33,339 nucleotides of DNA from Deltaproteobacteria bacterium. Lineage in GTDB: Bacteria; Desulfobacterota; Syntrophia; Syntrophales; JAFGHS01. Each line of letters begins with the position of its first letter. Within the stretch, counting starts at the first letter, position 1. Location: the NCBI GenBank assembly GCA_016930075.1, contig JAFGHS010000119.1, positions 1 to 33,339 of the forward strand, given 5' to 3'. Made by a program: the position numbers and the translations under genes. Positions 7,912 to 15,180 of this stretch are shown in pieces. The notes beneath the pieces were generated by a model. The model saw nothing but the letters and a program-made list of their open reading frames with translations, did no database searches and had not been told where the DNA came from.

Positions 7912-8850
7912 TCACGAATCCAAAAAGGTCCGCGTTTCGAGTTTTTCCTCTTCTTCCGCCCACTGCCGGAGCTTTATGCGGGAGGCCCTCCTTTTGCGGA
8001 AATATCCGTAGACAAAAATCAGTGACGCCGCAAACCACAGGGTTGTGGCGCTTGCGATGACGGGAATCCAGGAGGTACGGAGCTTCAGGTAGGCAAGCCA
8101 TTTATCTTCCAGCTCGTCTATGGGCATGCCCGTCGCCCGGCGCAGAGAACTTTCCAGATTGCCGCTGCGGGCGTAATTCCGGATAAATTGATGAAAAGCG
8201 TCTCTTCCGATCTTGTTGATGATAAAAGAAATAAAGATGAAACTCTGGGCGTAAGCCAATTCAGCGGCCCCCTCTTCGGCAGGAAAAGACAGGGTTAATA
8301 CACGCAGCGGGATTAATCCGCCCGTCAGGACGGCCCTGGTCAGCACGGCGTGGCGGGAAAAATTCCATTCCCGCGACTGATACATGGCCAGCCCCTCGGA
8401 GAGCCAGACCGGCACATCCTCCCCCTGCAGGGCGCGTCCGACGGCAATATGGCTGAATTCGTGGATGAAGATCTCCACCACATCGATGCGGCCTCTTTTT
8501 ACGGAGCGCGGCGATCTGATGATGATCAGGTTTCTTTCCGGATACGCGACGCCCGCGGCCCAGAGGGGCAGCCATGTTCCCGCCGGCTGATCTTTTTGAA
8601 ACCGTTCAATGGTCGGTGAAATGATGACTTGCGTCTTATCTTTAAAATCGATGCCGATATCCCCGATAATTTCCCCGCGGATACCCATTGATTTTCTTTC
8701 CAGTTCCCTCGCTATGAAAGCATCCCCTGCGCTGTAGCGAATGATAAACCGTTCGTTTTCCATAGTCCGGAACTCCGCCGCCATGACCGACGCCGGTAAT
8801 ATAAACAGCAGGATGCTGAATAAGAAAACTCTCAAACTAAGGTATGGCAT
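7912..8850 (-). CDS. Membrane-anchored zinc peptidase, peptidase-MA-like
   Basis: This 312-residue protein starts with a cleavable-looking signal sequence (LRVFLFSILLFILPASVMAA). The metalloprotease motif HEFSH lies at residues 130-134, with a third ligand candidate E152 in WLSEGLAMY, matching the gluzincin pattern of Peptidase_MA-type families. A hydrophobic segment near residues 265-285 (ASATTLWFAASLIFVYGYF) and a basic tail would anchor it, leaving the protease domain outside the membrane. The substrate is unknown. It is the most upstream gene of a minus-strand run, 264 bases ahead of the NRDE-family gene. Confidence 0.82.
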   Translation of the reverse strand: MPYLSLRVFLFSILLFILPASVMAAEFRTMENERFIIRYSAGDAFIARELERKSMGIRGEIIGDIGIDFKDKTQVIISPTIERFQKDQPAGTWLPLWAAGVAYPERNLIIIRSPRSVKRGRIDVVEIFIHEFSHIAVGRALQGEDVPVWLSEGLAMYQSREWNFSRHAVLTRAVLTGGLIPLRVLTLSFPAEEGAAELAYAQSFIFISFIINKIGRDAFHQFIRNYARSGNLESSLRRATGMPIDELEDKWLAYLKLRTSWIPVIASATTLWFAASLIFVYGYFRKRRASRIKLRQWAEEEEKLETRTFLDS

Positions 8851-8944
8851 CAGGCACCGCCGATATCACGTTCTTATCAACCTGTATTAAACAGGGAGCA
8901 GGCAGCAGGGATTTTTTATAAAAACATATCTTTAAAACGCAACC

Positions 8945-8973
8945 TTGACCCTGGCCCCTGCGGCCTGTATCCT
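8945..8973 (+). promoter_or_regulatory. Candidate promoter upstream of trxB
   Basis: TTGACC (8945-8950) and TATCCT (8968-8973) are separated by 17 bp, about 160 bases before trxB. The remaining part of the 8851-9134 gap contains no convincing gene. The leader to trxB would be long. Confidence 0.35.
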
Positions 8974-9134
8974 GTTCCGTAGCGGAAAATATAGAAAAAT
9001 CGCATTTTTATGTCAATGCTTTTCGAACCGCAACCAAAAGCAATCCCGGGCAAACCGGAAATTCTCTTTACAAAATGCCGTCTCCTCCATTATCCTACAA
9101 AAGCTTTTATTGCTAAACGAAAGGAACCGAATAG

Positions 9135-10103
9135 ATGACTAAACCGCAAATTCCGAATGACGTCTATGATGTCGTTATTGTCGGCGGGGGACCTGCCGGG
9201 CTTACGGCAGGACTTTATGCCGCCAGGGCAACCTTAAAAGTCCTGTTGATCGAAGGGGCCGCTTCAGCAAGCCAGATTACCGTAACGGACATGATTGAAA
9301 ATTATCCCGGCTTTCCGGGCGGCATCGGCGGCTTCGAACTGGTGGAGACATTCAAGCGGCAGGCTGCGCAATTCGGCATGGAAACGACATCCGCCGACGT
9401 CAAGGCCCTGTCCGCAAAGCATTGGGCTGACATGAAAGGCTGGGAAGTGGCGACAAGCAGCGGAAATTACAATGCCCTGGCTGTCATCATCGCAACGGGG
9501 GCGCAGTGGCGCAAACTGGGCGTTCCCGGCGAGGAGGCCTACATCGGCAAAGGCGTCTCAAACTGCGCCACCTGCGACGGGCCGTTCTACAGAAACCGCG
9601 ATGTCGTGGTTGTCGGCGGCGGCGATACGGCCATTCAGGAGGCCATCTTTCTGACGAATTTCGCAAAAAAGGTGTTTGTCGTGCACCGGCGCGACCGCCT
9701 GCGCGCCACGGGCATCCTGCAAAAAAGGGCCTTCGGCAATGAAAAGATCGCTTTTGTCTGGAATGCCGTTGTCGAAGAAATCACAGGCGGGCCGTTTGTC
9801 GAGACGGTCCGTGTCCGCGACGTCAAGGCGCCGGAAAAATTCACAAACATTCCGGCGGAAGGCATTTTCATCTTTATCGGCCTGACGCCCAATACAGACC
9901 TGGTGCGCGGCGTTTGTGATCTGGACAAACAAGGCTACATCCTGACGGATCCCGGGATGAGAACGACGGCGGCGGGGATTTTCGCCTGCGGCGACTGCAT
10001 CCAGAAGCTGCTCCGTCAGGTGATCACCGCCTGCGGAGACGGCGCAACGGCGGCCCATGCGGCACAGCTCTACATCGAAGACCTGAAGGGAGAAGCCTAC
10101 TGA
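9135..10103 (+). CDS. trxB: Thioredoxin reductase (FAD/NAD(P)-dependent)
   Basis: This 322-residue flavoprotein should pass electrons from NAD(P)H to thioredoxin. Seen: the FAD-binding VVIVGGGPAGLTAGLYAARA near the N-terminus, the redox pair C144/C147 in NCATCDGPFY, the nucleotide-binding GGGDTAIQEA, and the C-terminal FAD motif GIFACGDC. AAAGGA precedes the ATG at 9135. Its TGA directly abuts the lgt ATG, so the two are translationally coupled. A candidate partner is the zinc-ribbon thioredoxin at 20695-21261. Whether it uses NADPH or NADH was not resolved. Confidence 0.95.
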   Translation: MTKPQIPNDVYDVVIVGGGPAGLTAGLYAARATLKVLLIEGAASASQITVTDMIENYPGFPGGIGGFELVETFKRQAAQFGMETTSADVKALSAKHWADMKGWEVATSSGNYNALAVIIATGAQWRKLGVPGEEAYIGKGVSNCATCDGPFYRNRDVVVVGGGDTAIQEAIFLTNFAKKVFVVHRRDRLRATGILQKRAFGNEKIAFVWNAVVEEITGGPFVETVRVRDVKAPEKFTNIPAEGIFIFIGLTPNTDLVRGVCDLDKQGYILTDPGMRTTAAGIFACGDCIQKLLRQVITACGDGATAAHAAQLYIEDLKGEAY

Positions 10104-10940
10104 ATGGAAAACCTCGCAGCCTTTCTGCAGGATTTGCCCTCCCGGATCAATCCGAACCTGTTCGAAGCGGGCCCGCTGCAGGTTCGTTATTACAGCCTGA
10201 TGTATCTCGTGGCCTTCGGCCTGACGTATATATTAGCCATCTATCGGATCAGGAAGGAAAATTTTAAATATTCGACGGAAATAATTCAGGACTTGTTCAT
10301 GTGGGGCATATTGGGGCTCATCATCGGGGCGCGCCTCTGGTATGCCATCTTCTACAATTTCTCCTACTATATCAGTCACCCGCTGGAAATCATTTTGCCC
10401 TTCGAATTTTCCGGGGGCATCCGCTTCGTGGGAATCAGCGGCATGTCCTTTCACGGCGGCGCAATCGGCCTCCTTCTGGCGGGCCTGATATACTGCCGGC
10501 GGCGTCACGTTTCTTTCTGGAACCTCTCAGAACTTTTTGCGCCCATTATGCCCCTGGGCTACACCTTCGGCCGGATCGGGAATTTCATCAACGGCGAACT
10601 TTACGGCCGGGCAGCCGATGTCCCCTGGGGCATGGTTTTTCCCCTCGATCCCACAGGACTGATCCGTCACCCGTCGCAGCTCTACGAGGCTTTTTTCGAG
10701 GGGATTGTGCTGTTTGTCATCCTTTGGTCGATCCGAAGAAAAAGTCCCTTTGACGGCTTCCTTCTGGCCATGTATCTCATCGGATACGGGGCTTTCCGCT
10801 TCTTTCTCGAATTCTTCCGCGAACCCGACATGCAGCTGGGCTTTATCTTTGCGGGATTGAGCATGGGGCAGATGCAGTGCATCGGCATGATCCTGGCGGG
10901 GTTTATGATTTATCTATGGAGAAAACGGCAGGCCACATAA
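10104..10940 (+). CDS. lgt: Prolipoprotein diacylglyceryl transferase
   Basis: Lgt transfers diacylglycerol from phosphatidylglycerol to the lipobox cysteine of prolipoproteins in the inner membrane. The 278-residue protein is strongly hydrophobic with about seven membrane segments. It shows the Lgt signature GRIGNFINGELYGR, the GMSFHGGAIG loop with the conserved histidine, and a late arginine in FRFFLEFFREPD. The ATG begins immediately after the trxB stop. The next gene starts 32 bases downstream, after a short AT-rich gap containing the Shine-Dalgarno-like GAGGTGAT. Confidence 0.96.
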   Translation: MENLAAFLQDLPSRINPNLFEAGPLQVRYYSLMYLVAFGLTYILAIYRIRKENFKYSTEIIQDLFMWGILGLIIGARLWYAIFYNFSYYISHPLEIILPFEFSGGIRFVGISGMSFHGGAIGLLLAGLIYCRRRHVSFWNLSELFAPIMPLGYTFGRIGNFINGELYGRAADVPWGMVFPLDPTGLIRHPSQLYEAFFEGIVLFVILWSIRRKSPFDGFLLAMYLIGYGAFRFFLEFFREPDMQLGFIFAGLSMGQMQCIGMILAGFMIYLWRKRQAT

Positions 10941-10972
10941 AATCATCATCAAACAGAAATATGAGGTGATTT

Positions 10973-11548
10973 ATGGACAAAAATATTTCTATCCTTGCTT
11001 TTGCGGGCAGTTTGCGGAAAGGCTCGTTCAACAAATCGCTTCTGCGGGCAGCCGCCGAATCAGCGCCCCCCGATGCGGAGCTGGAAATCTTCGATCTGGC
11101 GGGCATTCCCGTATTCAATCAGGACGAAGAAAATATTTTACCCGAAAAAGTCAGGGAGTTCAAAGCGAAGCTCCGGGCGGCCGATGCCGTTTTGATCGCA
11201 ACGCCGGAGTACAATTACTCCCTCCCGGGCGTTTTGAAAAACGCCATCGATTACGCCACCCGGCCTTCCGGCGATAATTCCTTCGCCAAAAAACCTGTTG
11301 CGATCATGGGCGCTTCCAACGGCATGCTCGGAACGGCCAGGGCTCAGTATCATTTGAGACAGGTCCTGGTTTCCCTCGATATGTACCCCTTGAACCGTCC
11401 GGAGGTAATGGTCACTTTTGCCGAAAGCAAGATCGATCAAAACGGCGTCCTCACAGACCCAAAAACGCGGGAGATGATTGGAAGACTGCTTGTAAATTTG
11501 CTGGCCTGGACGCGCAAACTTCAGAAGGACAAGACAGGGGATGCTTGA
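10973..11548 (+). CDS. NADPH-dependent FMN reductase
   Basis: This 191-residue flavodoxin-fold protein carries the phosphate-binding loop AGSLRKGSFNKSLL and the flavin/NAD(P)H signature TPEYNYSLPGVLKNAIDYA of the NADPH-dependent FMN reductase (chromate/azo/quinone reductase) family. Members reduce quinones, azo dyes or metal oxyanions in the cytosol. The natural substrate cannot be told here. GAGGTGAT sits just before the ATG. Its stop lies within a perfect 8-bp stem (AAGACAGG/CCTGTCTT, 11531-11556). It is flanked by lgt and a flavin disulfide reductase, consistent with a redox operon. Confidence 0.9.
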   Translation: MDKNISILAFAGSLRKGSFNKSLLRAAAESAPPDAELEIFDLAGIPVFNQDEENILPEKVREFKAKLRAADAVLIATPEYNYSLPGVLKNAIDYATRPSGDNSFAKKPVAIMGASNGMLGTARAQYHLRQVLVSLDMYPLNRPEVMVTFAESKIDQNGVLTDPKTREMIGRLLVNLLAWTRKLQKDKTGDA

Positions 11549-11556
11549 CCTGTCTT
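11531..11556 (+). terminator. Stem-loop spanning the end of the FMN reductase gene
   Basis: AAGACAGG (11531-11538) pairs perfectly with CCTGTCTT (11549-11556) around a 10-base loop. No T-run follows, so it is more likely an mRNA-stabilising or weak attenuating hairpin than a full terminator. Confidence 0.3.
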
Positions 11557-11601
11557 GAATAAACAAAGGAAAGAATACCTGAGCTCAAAGGAGAAACCGC
11601 T

Positions 11602-12966
11602 ATGGGTAAAAACCTTGTCATCATCGGCGGAGGTGCGGGCGGCGCTTCTATCGCCGCCGAGGTCAGAAGAAGGGATCCTGCCATGTCCGTAACCATGATC
11701 GAAGCGGGCAATTTTGTATCAACAGCCGCTTGCCCCATGCCTTACTACATCGGCGATCTCATCAAGGATGAAAATAACCTCATCGCCCGGACGCCGGAGA
11801 AGTTCCGGGAAACAGGCGTCGATGTCAGGATAAACACCCGCGTTGACGGGATCGATGCGGCAAAGGGCAGCGTCGCGTTGTCCGACGGAACGGCCCTCCC
11901 TTACGATGTTCTGGCATTGGCAACCAGCACGGATGCCTTTGTTCCTCCCATCCCCGGCGTCGATCAGGAAGGCGTCTTCACCCTGAAGCGTCTGCCTGAT
12001 GCCATCGCCATAAAACACTACATCGAAAAAGAGCAATGCCGGAAAGCCGTCATCGTGGGCGGCGGCTTTATCGGCATGGAAATGTGCGAGGCCTTAAGGA
12101 TGCGCGGCATAGACACCCGCGTGATCGACCTGGCGCCCCGACCCGTCATGCGGTGGGACCCGGAATTCACCAGGGCGATTGTTGAGGAGATGGAGCGCCA
12201 TGACGTTCCGTTTCTTCCGGACACGAAAACCATCGCCATTGAAAAAGGCAGGGAATTTCGTTTTCGATTGAACACGAACCGGGGGGAAATGAATGCCGAT
12301 CTGATCATCATGGCTGTGGGAATCCGGCCGGTTAACAACCTGGCCAAAGACCTGGGGCTGGAAACGGGCAAAACGGGCGCTGTCAGGGTCAATTTCGCCC
12401 AGCGTACCTCAAAGGAAAATATCTATGCCGTCGGCGACTGCTGCGAGGTCTATCACCTGGTGAGCCGGAAATGGGTCCACATCCCCCTGGGCGACATTGC
12501 CAACAAACAGGGCCGCGTGGCGGGCATCAATATCGGCGGCGACAGCATGATCTTTCCCGGCATTGTCGGGGCCCAGTCGTTCAGGATTTTCAATCTGGAA
12601 GTAGCCGCAACGGGCATCGATGAGCGGGAAGCCCTGGAGAGCGGCTACAGCCCGGCCTGTACGATTGTCTGGGAAGATTCCATCGTCGGGGCCATGCCGG
12701 ATGCAAAGCGGGTCGGAATCAAGCTGGTGGCCGACCGTTCAACGGCCAAACTGCTAGGCGCTCAGACCGTCGGTGAAACGGGCGCCGTCAGCCGCATCAA
12801 CACCCTTTCCTGCGCCCTCACGGCAGGCATGGGGCTCCAGGACATCGGGTATCTCGATTTCGCTTATGCGCCGCCTTTTTCACCGGCGTGGGACCCCATC
12901 CATGTCGCCGCCCAGCAGTTGCTGCGTCAGATGCAAAGCAACGCCGTCGGCGCATGCAACCTGTAA
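11602..12966 (+). CDS. CoA-disulfide reductase-like FAD/NAD(P) oxidoreductase
   Basis: This 454-residue protein of the pyridine nucleotide-disulfide oxidoreductase superfamily has an FAD motif IIGGGAGGASIAAEVRR, a single redox cysteine C44 in STAACPMPYYIGD, the NAD(P) motif VIVGGGFIGMEMCEAL, and a C-terminal FAD motif ENIYAVGDC. The lone cysteine followed by PxPYYIG matches CoA-disulfide reductases and NADH oxidase/peroxidase relatives. It lacks the two-cysteine pair of glutathione reductases. Likely roles are reduction of CoA disulfide, persulfide or polysulfide, or peroxide defence. No rhodanese domain is fused. AAAGGAG lies just before the ATG. It is the last gene of the trxB-lgt run. Confidence 0.88.
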   Translation: MGKNLVIIGGGAGGASIAAEVRRRDPAMSVTMIEAGNFVSTAACPMPYYIGDLIKDENNLIARTPEKFRETGVDVRINTRVDGIDAAKGSVALSDGTALPYDVLALATSTDAFVPPIPGVDQEGVFTLKRLPDAIAIKHYIEKEQCRKAVIVGGGFIGMEMCEALRMRGIDTRVIDLAPRPVMRWDPEFTRAIVEEMERHDVPFLPDTKTIAIEKGREFRFRLNTNRGEMNADLIIMAVGIRPVNNLAKDLGLETGKTGAVRVNFAQRTSKENIYAVGDCCEVYHLVSRKWVHIPLGDIANKQGRVAGINIGGDSMIFPGIVGAQSFRIFNLEVAATGIDEREALESGYSPACTIVWEDSIVGAMPDAKRVGIKLVADRSTAKLLGAQTVGETGAVSRINTLSCALTAGMGLQDIGYLDFAYAPPFSPAWDPIHVAAQQLLRQMQSNAVGACNL

Positions 12967-13042
12967 GGGGACAACAATCACGGCTCAGCCTGTTACCGAA
13001 AGGGTAAACGGCGTCTTTGATGATATTTAATGCGGAAAACGT

Positions 13043-13071
13043 TTGACTAACCCATCGATTAACATTATAAA
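13043..13071 (+). promoter_or_regulatory. Strong candidate sigma-70 promoter for the small Cys4 gene and rarA
   Basis: TTGACT (13043-13048) and TATAAA (13066-13071) are separated by exactly 17 bp, each one mismatch from consensus. The predicted start point is near 13078. The TTG of the -35 box opens a longer reading frame, but the promoter overlap argues against using it as a start codon. Confidence 0.65.
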
Positions 13072-13114
13072 ATTGCCTGCCGCCTGCGGCATAATGAAAG
13101 AGATAAGACCAGTG

Positions 13115-13381
13115 ATGCCGACAACGTACGATGACAGAGAAATCAGATGTCCCCGCCTGGGGGGAGAAGTGCCGTTCTCCTACTGCCGCCGGGAAAACGG
13201 CCATATGCCCTGCCCCCGCACCATCATCTGCTGGCAGGCTTTCTTTCCCGTGGAACAATTTCTGATGGAAAACATGACGCCGGAGGATTGGGAACAGTTT
13301 TCCGGGCAGCAACCGAAAGATAAAGTGACAACCCTCCTTGACCTGATCGAAGCGGCAAAAAAAAGAGCGCAAAAGGCCTGA
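13115..13381 (+). CDS. Small four-cysteine protein, unknown function
   Basis: I do not recognise a named family with certainty. From the ATG at 13115 the product is 88 residues. Cysteines at 12, 24, 33 and 39 occur in RCPRLGGEVPFSYCRRENG, PCPRTIICW, a spacing that suggests one metal-binding site, followed by a helical, Lys-rich tail. The start is uncertain: an ATG at 13094 adds 7 residues but has no ribosome-binding site, and a TTG at 13043 lies inside the promoter. AAGAG lies 12 bases before 13115. The stop is 2 bases before the rarA ATG, so the two are co-transcribed. A redox or DNA-related role is guesswork. Confidence 0.7.
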   Translation: MPTTYDDREIRCPRLGGEVPFSYCRRENGHMPCPRTIICWQAFFPVEQFLMENMTPEDWEQFSGQQPKDKVTTLLDLIEAAKKRAQKA

Positions 13382-13383
13382 AG

Positions 13384-14757
13384 ATGGAGCTTTTCGACGA
13401 AGACGAAAATCAGGCAGGCTTGCGTCCCCTCGCCGAGCGGATGAGGCCGCGGACCCTTGACGAATACATCGGCCAGCCGCATCTTACGGGCAATGACGGT
13501 CTGCTCCGGCGCGCCGTCAAAGAAGACCGGCTCTTTTCCCTGATCTTCTGGGGACCGCCCGGTTCCGGTAAGACCACCCTCGCCAGACTCATCGCCCAGG
13601 AGACCAAATCATATTTTACAAGCTTTTCAGCCGTTCTGTCGGGGGTCAAGGAAATCAGGACCGTCATCGATGAGGCAAGGGATCAAATCCGCTATCATCA
13701 AAAAAAGACCCTCCTTTTTGTCGATGAAATACACCGCTTCAACAAAGCCCAGCAGGATGCCTTTCTGCCCCATGTGGAAAGCGGCCTGATCACCCTCATC
13801 GGCGCAACGACGGAAAATCCCTCCTTCGAAGTGATCGCGCCGCTCCTTTCCCGGTCGCGGGTCCTCGTTCTCAATCCTTTCTCTGATGAAGAGCTCGCGG
13901 AAATCATCAGGCGGGCATTGGCCGACAATAGCCGGGGACTGGGAAAACTCGATCTGACCATCGAGCCCGATGCCCTGGCCCACATCGTCTGGTCCGCCGA
14001 CGGCGACGCCCGGGCGGCCCTCAACTCTCTCGAGGCCGCCGCCTTTCTGGCCCGGTCCACCGACCCCATCGGGAAAAATATCGACAAAACCGTCGTTGAG
14101 CAGGCCCTCCAGAAAAAGGCCCTCCAATACGACAAGAAAGGCGAGGAGCATTACAACCTCATATCCGCCCTCCACAAAAGCCTCCGCGACAGCGACCCGG
14201 ACGCCTCCCTGTACTGGCTGGGCAGGATGCTGGCGGCCGGCGAAGACCCCCTGTTTATTGCGCGCCGCATGGTAAGATTTGCGTCCGAAGATGTGGGTAA
14301 CGCCGATCCGCGGGCCCTCACAATAGCCGTTTCCGCCATGCAGGCCTTTCAGTTCATCGGCTTGCCCGAAGGAGAACTGGCCCTTGCCCAGGCCGCCGTT
14401 TATCTGGCAACGGCGTCAAAAAGTAACACCCTCTATACGGGATACGGAAAAGTCAGGAAGACCATACAGGATACAGGCGCCCTGCCCGTCCCGCTGCACA
14501 TCAGAAACGCCCCTACGCGTCTGATGAAAGATTTAGGCTACGGCAAAGATTACAAATACGCCCACAACTATGAAAACGCCCAGGTCAATCAGGAACACCT
14601 GCCGGAAAAACTGCAAGGAACGAGATTCTATTTTCCAACGGACCGGGGCTACGAAAAGATCATCAAAGAAAGACTGGGTGAGAAGCGGAAACAAGAAAAG
14701 GTCTCTAAAAAGGAGGAAGGGGGAGGCTTGAGGCCCCCCCCTTTACAAGAGGAGTGA
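13384..14757 (+). CDS. rarA: Replication-associated recombination protein RarA (MgsA)
   Basis: RarA is a clamp-loader-like AAA+ ATPase that acts at stalled replication forks. The 457-residue protein starts with LAERMRPRTLDEYIGQ, has Walker A GPPGSGKTT at residues 57-65, Walker B LLFVDEIHRFNKAQQDA and sensor 1 GATTENPSFEV. The C-terminal oligomerisation part includes RRMVRFASEDVGNADPRAL and ATASKSNTLYTGYG. It is normal in length. Odd point: the last residues (KKEEGGGLRPPPLQEE) are encoded by a G-run/C-run inverted repeat at about 14719-14742, which looks like an appended hairpin rather than conserved protein. It is likely transcribed from the promoter at 13043. Confidence 0.95.
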   Translation: MELFDEDENQAGLRPLAERMRPRTLDEYIGQPHLTGNDGLLRRAVKEDRLFSLIFWGPPGSGKTTLARLIAQETKSYFTSFSAVLSGVKEIRTVIDEARDQIRYHQKKTLLFVDEIHRFNKAQQDAFLPHVESGLITLIGATTENPSFEVIAPLLSRSRVLVLNPFSDEELAEIIRRALADNSRGLGKLDLTIEPDALAHIVWSADGDARAALNSLEAAAFLARSTDPIGKNIDKTVVEQALQKKALQYDKKGEEHYNLISALHKSLRDSDPDASLYWLGRMLAAGEDPLFIARRMVRFASEDVGNADPRALTIAVSAMQAFQFIGLPEGELALAQAAVYLATASKSNTLYTGYGKVRKTIQDTGALPVPLHIRNAPTRLMKDLGYGKDYKYAHNYENAQVNQEHLPEKLQGTRFYFPTDRGYEKIIKERLGEKRKQEKVSKKEEGGGLRPPPLQEE

Positions 14758-14872
14758 AGGATTTAACCTTCGATTTTGGAGTTTACTATCGGCCAACCAT
14801 GCCCGTTTGTTTAACCGATTCTCACTCTTGATGTTTAGTACTGCATATGGTGTGCCATAACACCGCCATTAA

Positions 14873-15011
14873 TTATAAGTATCTGATATATAATGCATTT
14901 TGATAAAACTAATCTTTACTGAGACATTCTTTAGGGAAAAGGAATAACGGCAATAAATGTCGGCCTAATACGTGCTTCTGATAAATGCTATTACATTACA
15001 GATACTTATAA
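14873..15011. repeat. 13-bp perfect inverted repeat bounding 139 bp
   Basis: TTATAAGTATCTG (14873-14885) is the exact reverse complement of CAGATACTTATAA (14999-15011). The 113 bases between have no gene. It could be a tiny terminal-inverted-repeat element or two sites for one regulator in opposite orientation. No clear target-site duplication was seen. Confidence 0.55.
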
Positions 15012-15031
15012 AATTTACTCTCATTCCTGCC

Positions 15032-15055
15032 AATCGACAATTTTGTCGATTTTTT
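15032..15055 (+). terminator. Intrinsic terminator-like hairpin
   Basis: AATCGACAA and TTGTCGATT (15032-15040 and 15043-15051) form a tight stem running into a T-tract (15050-15055). It lies 275 bases after rarA and 44 bases before the promoter of the kinase gene. It may end rarA read-through or a short untranslated RNA starting near 14900. Confidence 0.5.
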
Positions 15056-15098
15056 ATGTTCCTGCCCTTTGCCGTCGTTTTACCGGGAAAATATATCT

Positions 15099-15126
15099 TT
15101 GACATTTATAGCAAATATCATAATAT
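15099..15126 (+). promoter_or_regulatory. Candidate promoter for the two-component operon
   Basis: A perfect -35 TTGACA (15099-15104) is followed after 16 bp by TAATAT (15121-15126), a 4/6 -10 match. It lies 55-88 bases ahead of the two possible kinase start codons. No -24/-12 sigma-54 site was seen. Confidence 0.45.
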
Positions 15127-15180
15127 GCACTCCTCTTTGGGCGTCTCGGCGTATCGCCCGAGCGGATGTGACGGGGATTC

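Larger units (their letters stand above)
14758..15180. other. AT-rich 423-bp gene-free region upstream of the two-component genes
   Basis: No coding frame here is convincing. What is visible: a dyad GGTGT-N6-ACACC at 14849-14864; a 13-bp perfect inverted repeat with arms 14873-14885 and 14999-15011; a TATAAT at 14889-14894; a terminator-like hairpin at 15032-15055; and a promoter at 15099-15126. Base composition is much more AT-rich than the flanking genes, as expected for a control region or small inserted element. Confidence 0.7.

Noticed and set aside
13043-13114. A TTG start giving a 112-residue version of the small Cys4 protein
   Set aside because: The TTG is the first part of a near-consensus -35 box with a matching -10 at 17 bp, so translation cannot sensibly begin there.
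15124-15180. Sigma-54 (-24/-12) promoter for the kinase-regulator genes
   Set aside because: No TGGCAC-N5-TTGC match was seen; a sigma-70-like promoter fits better.
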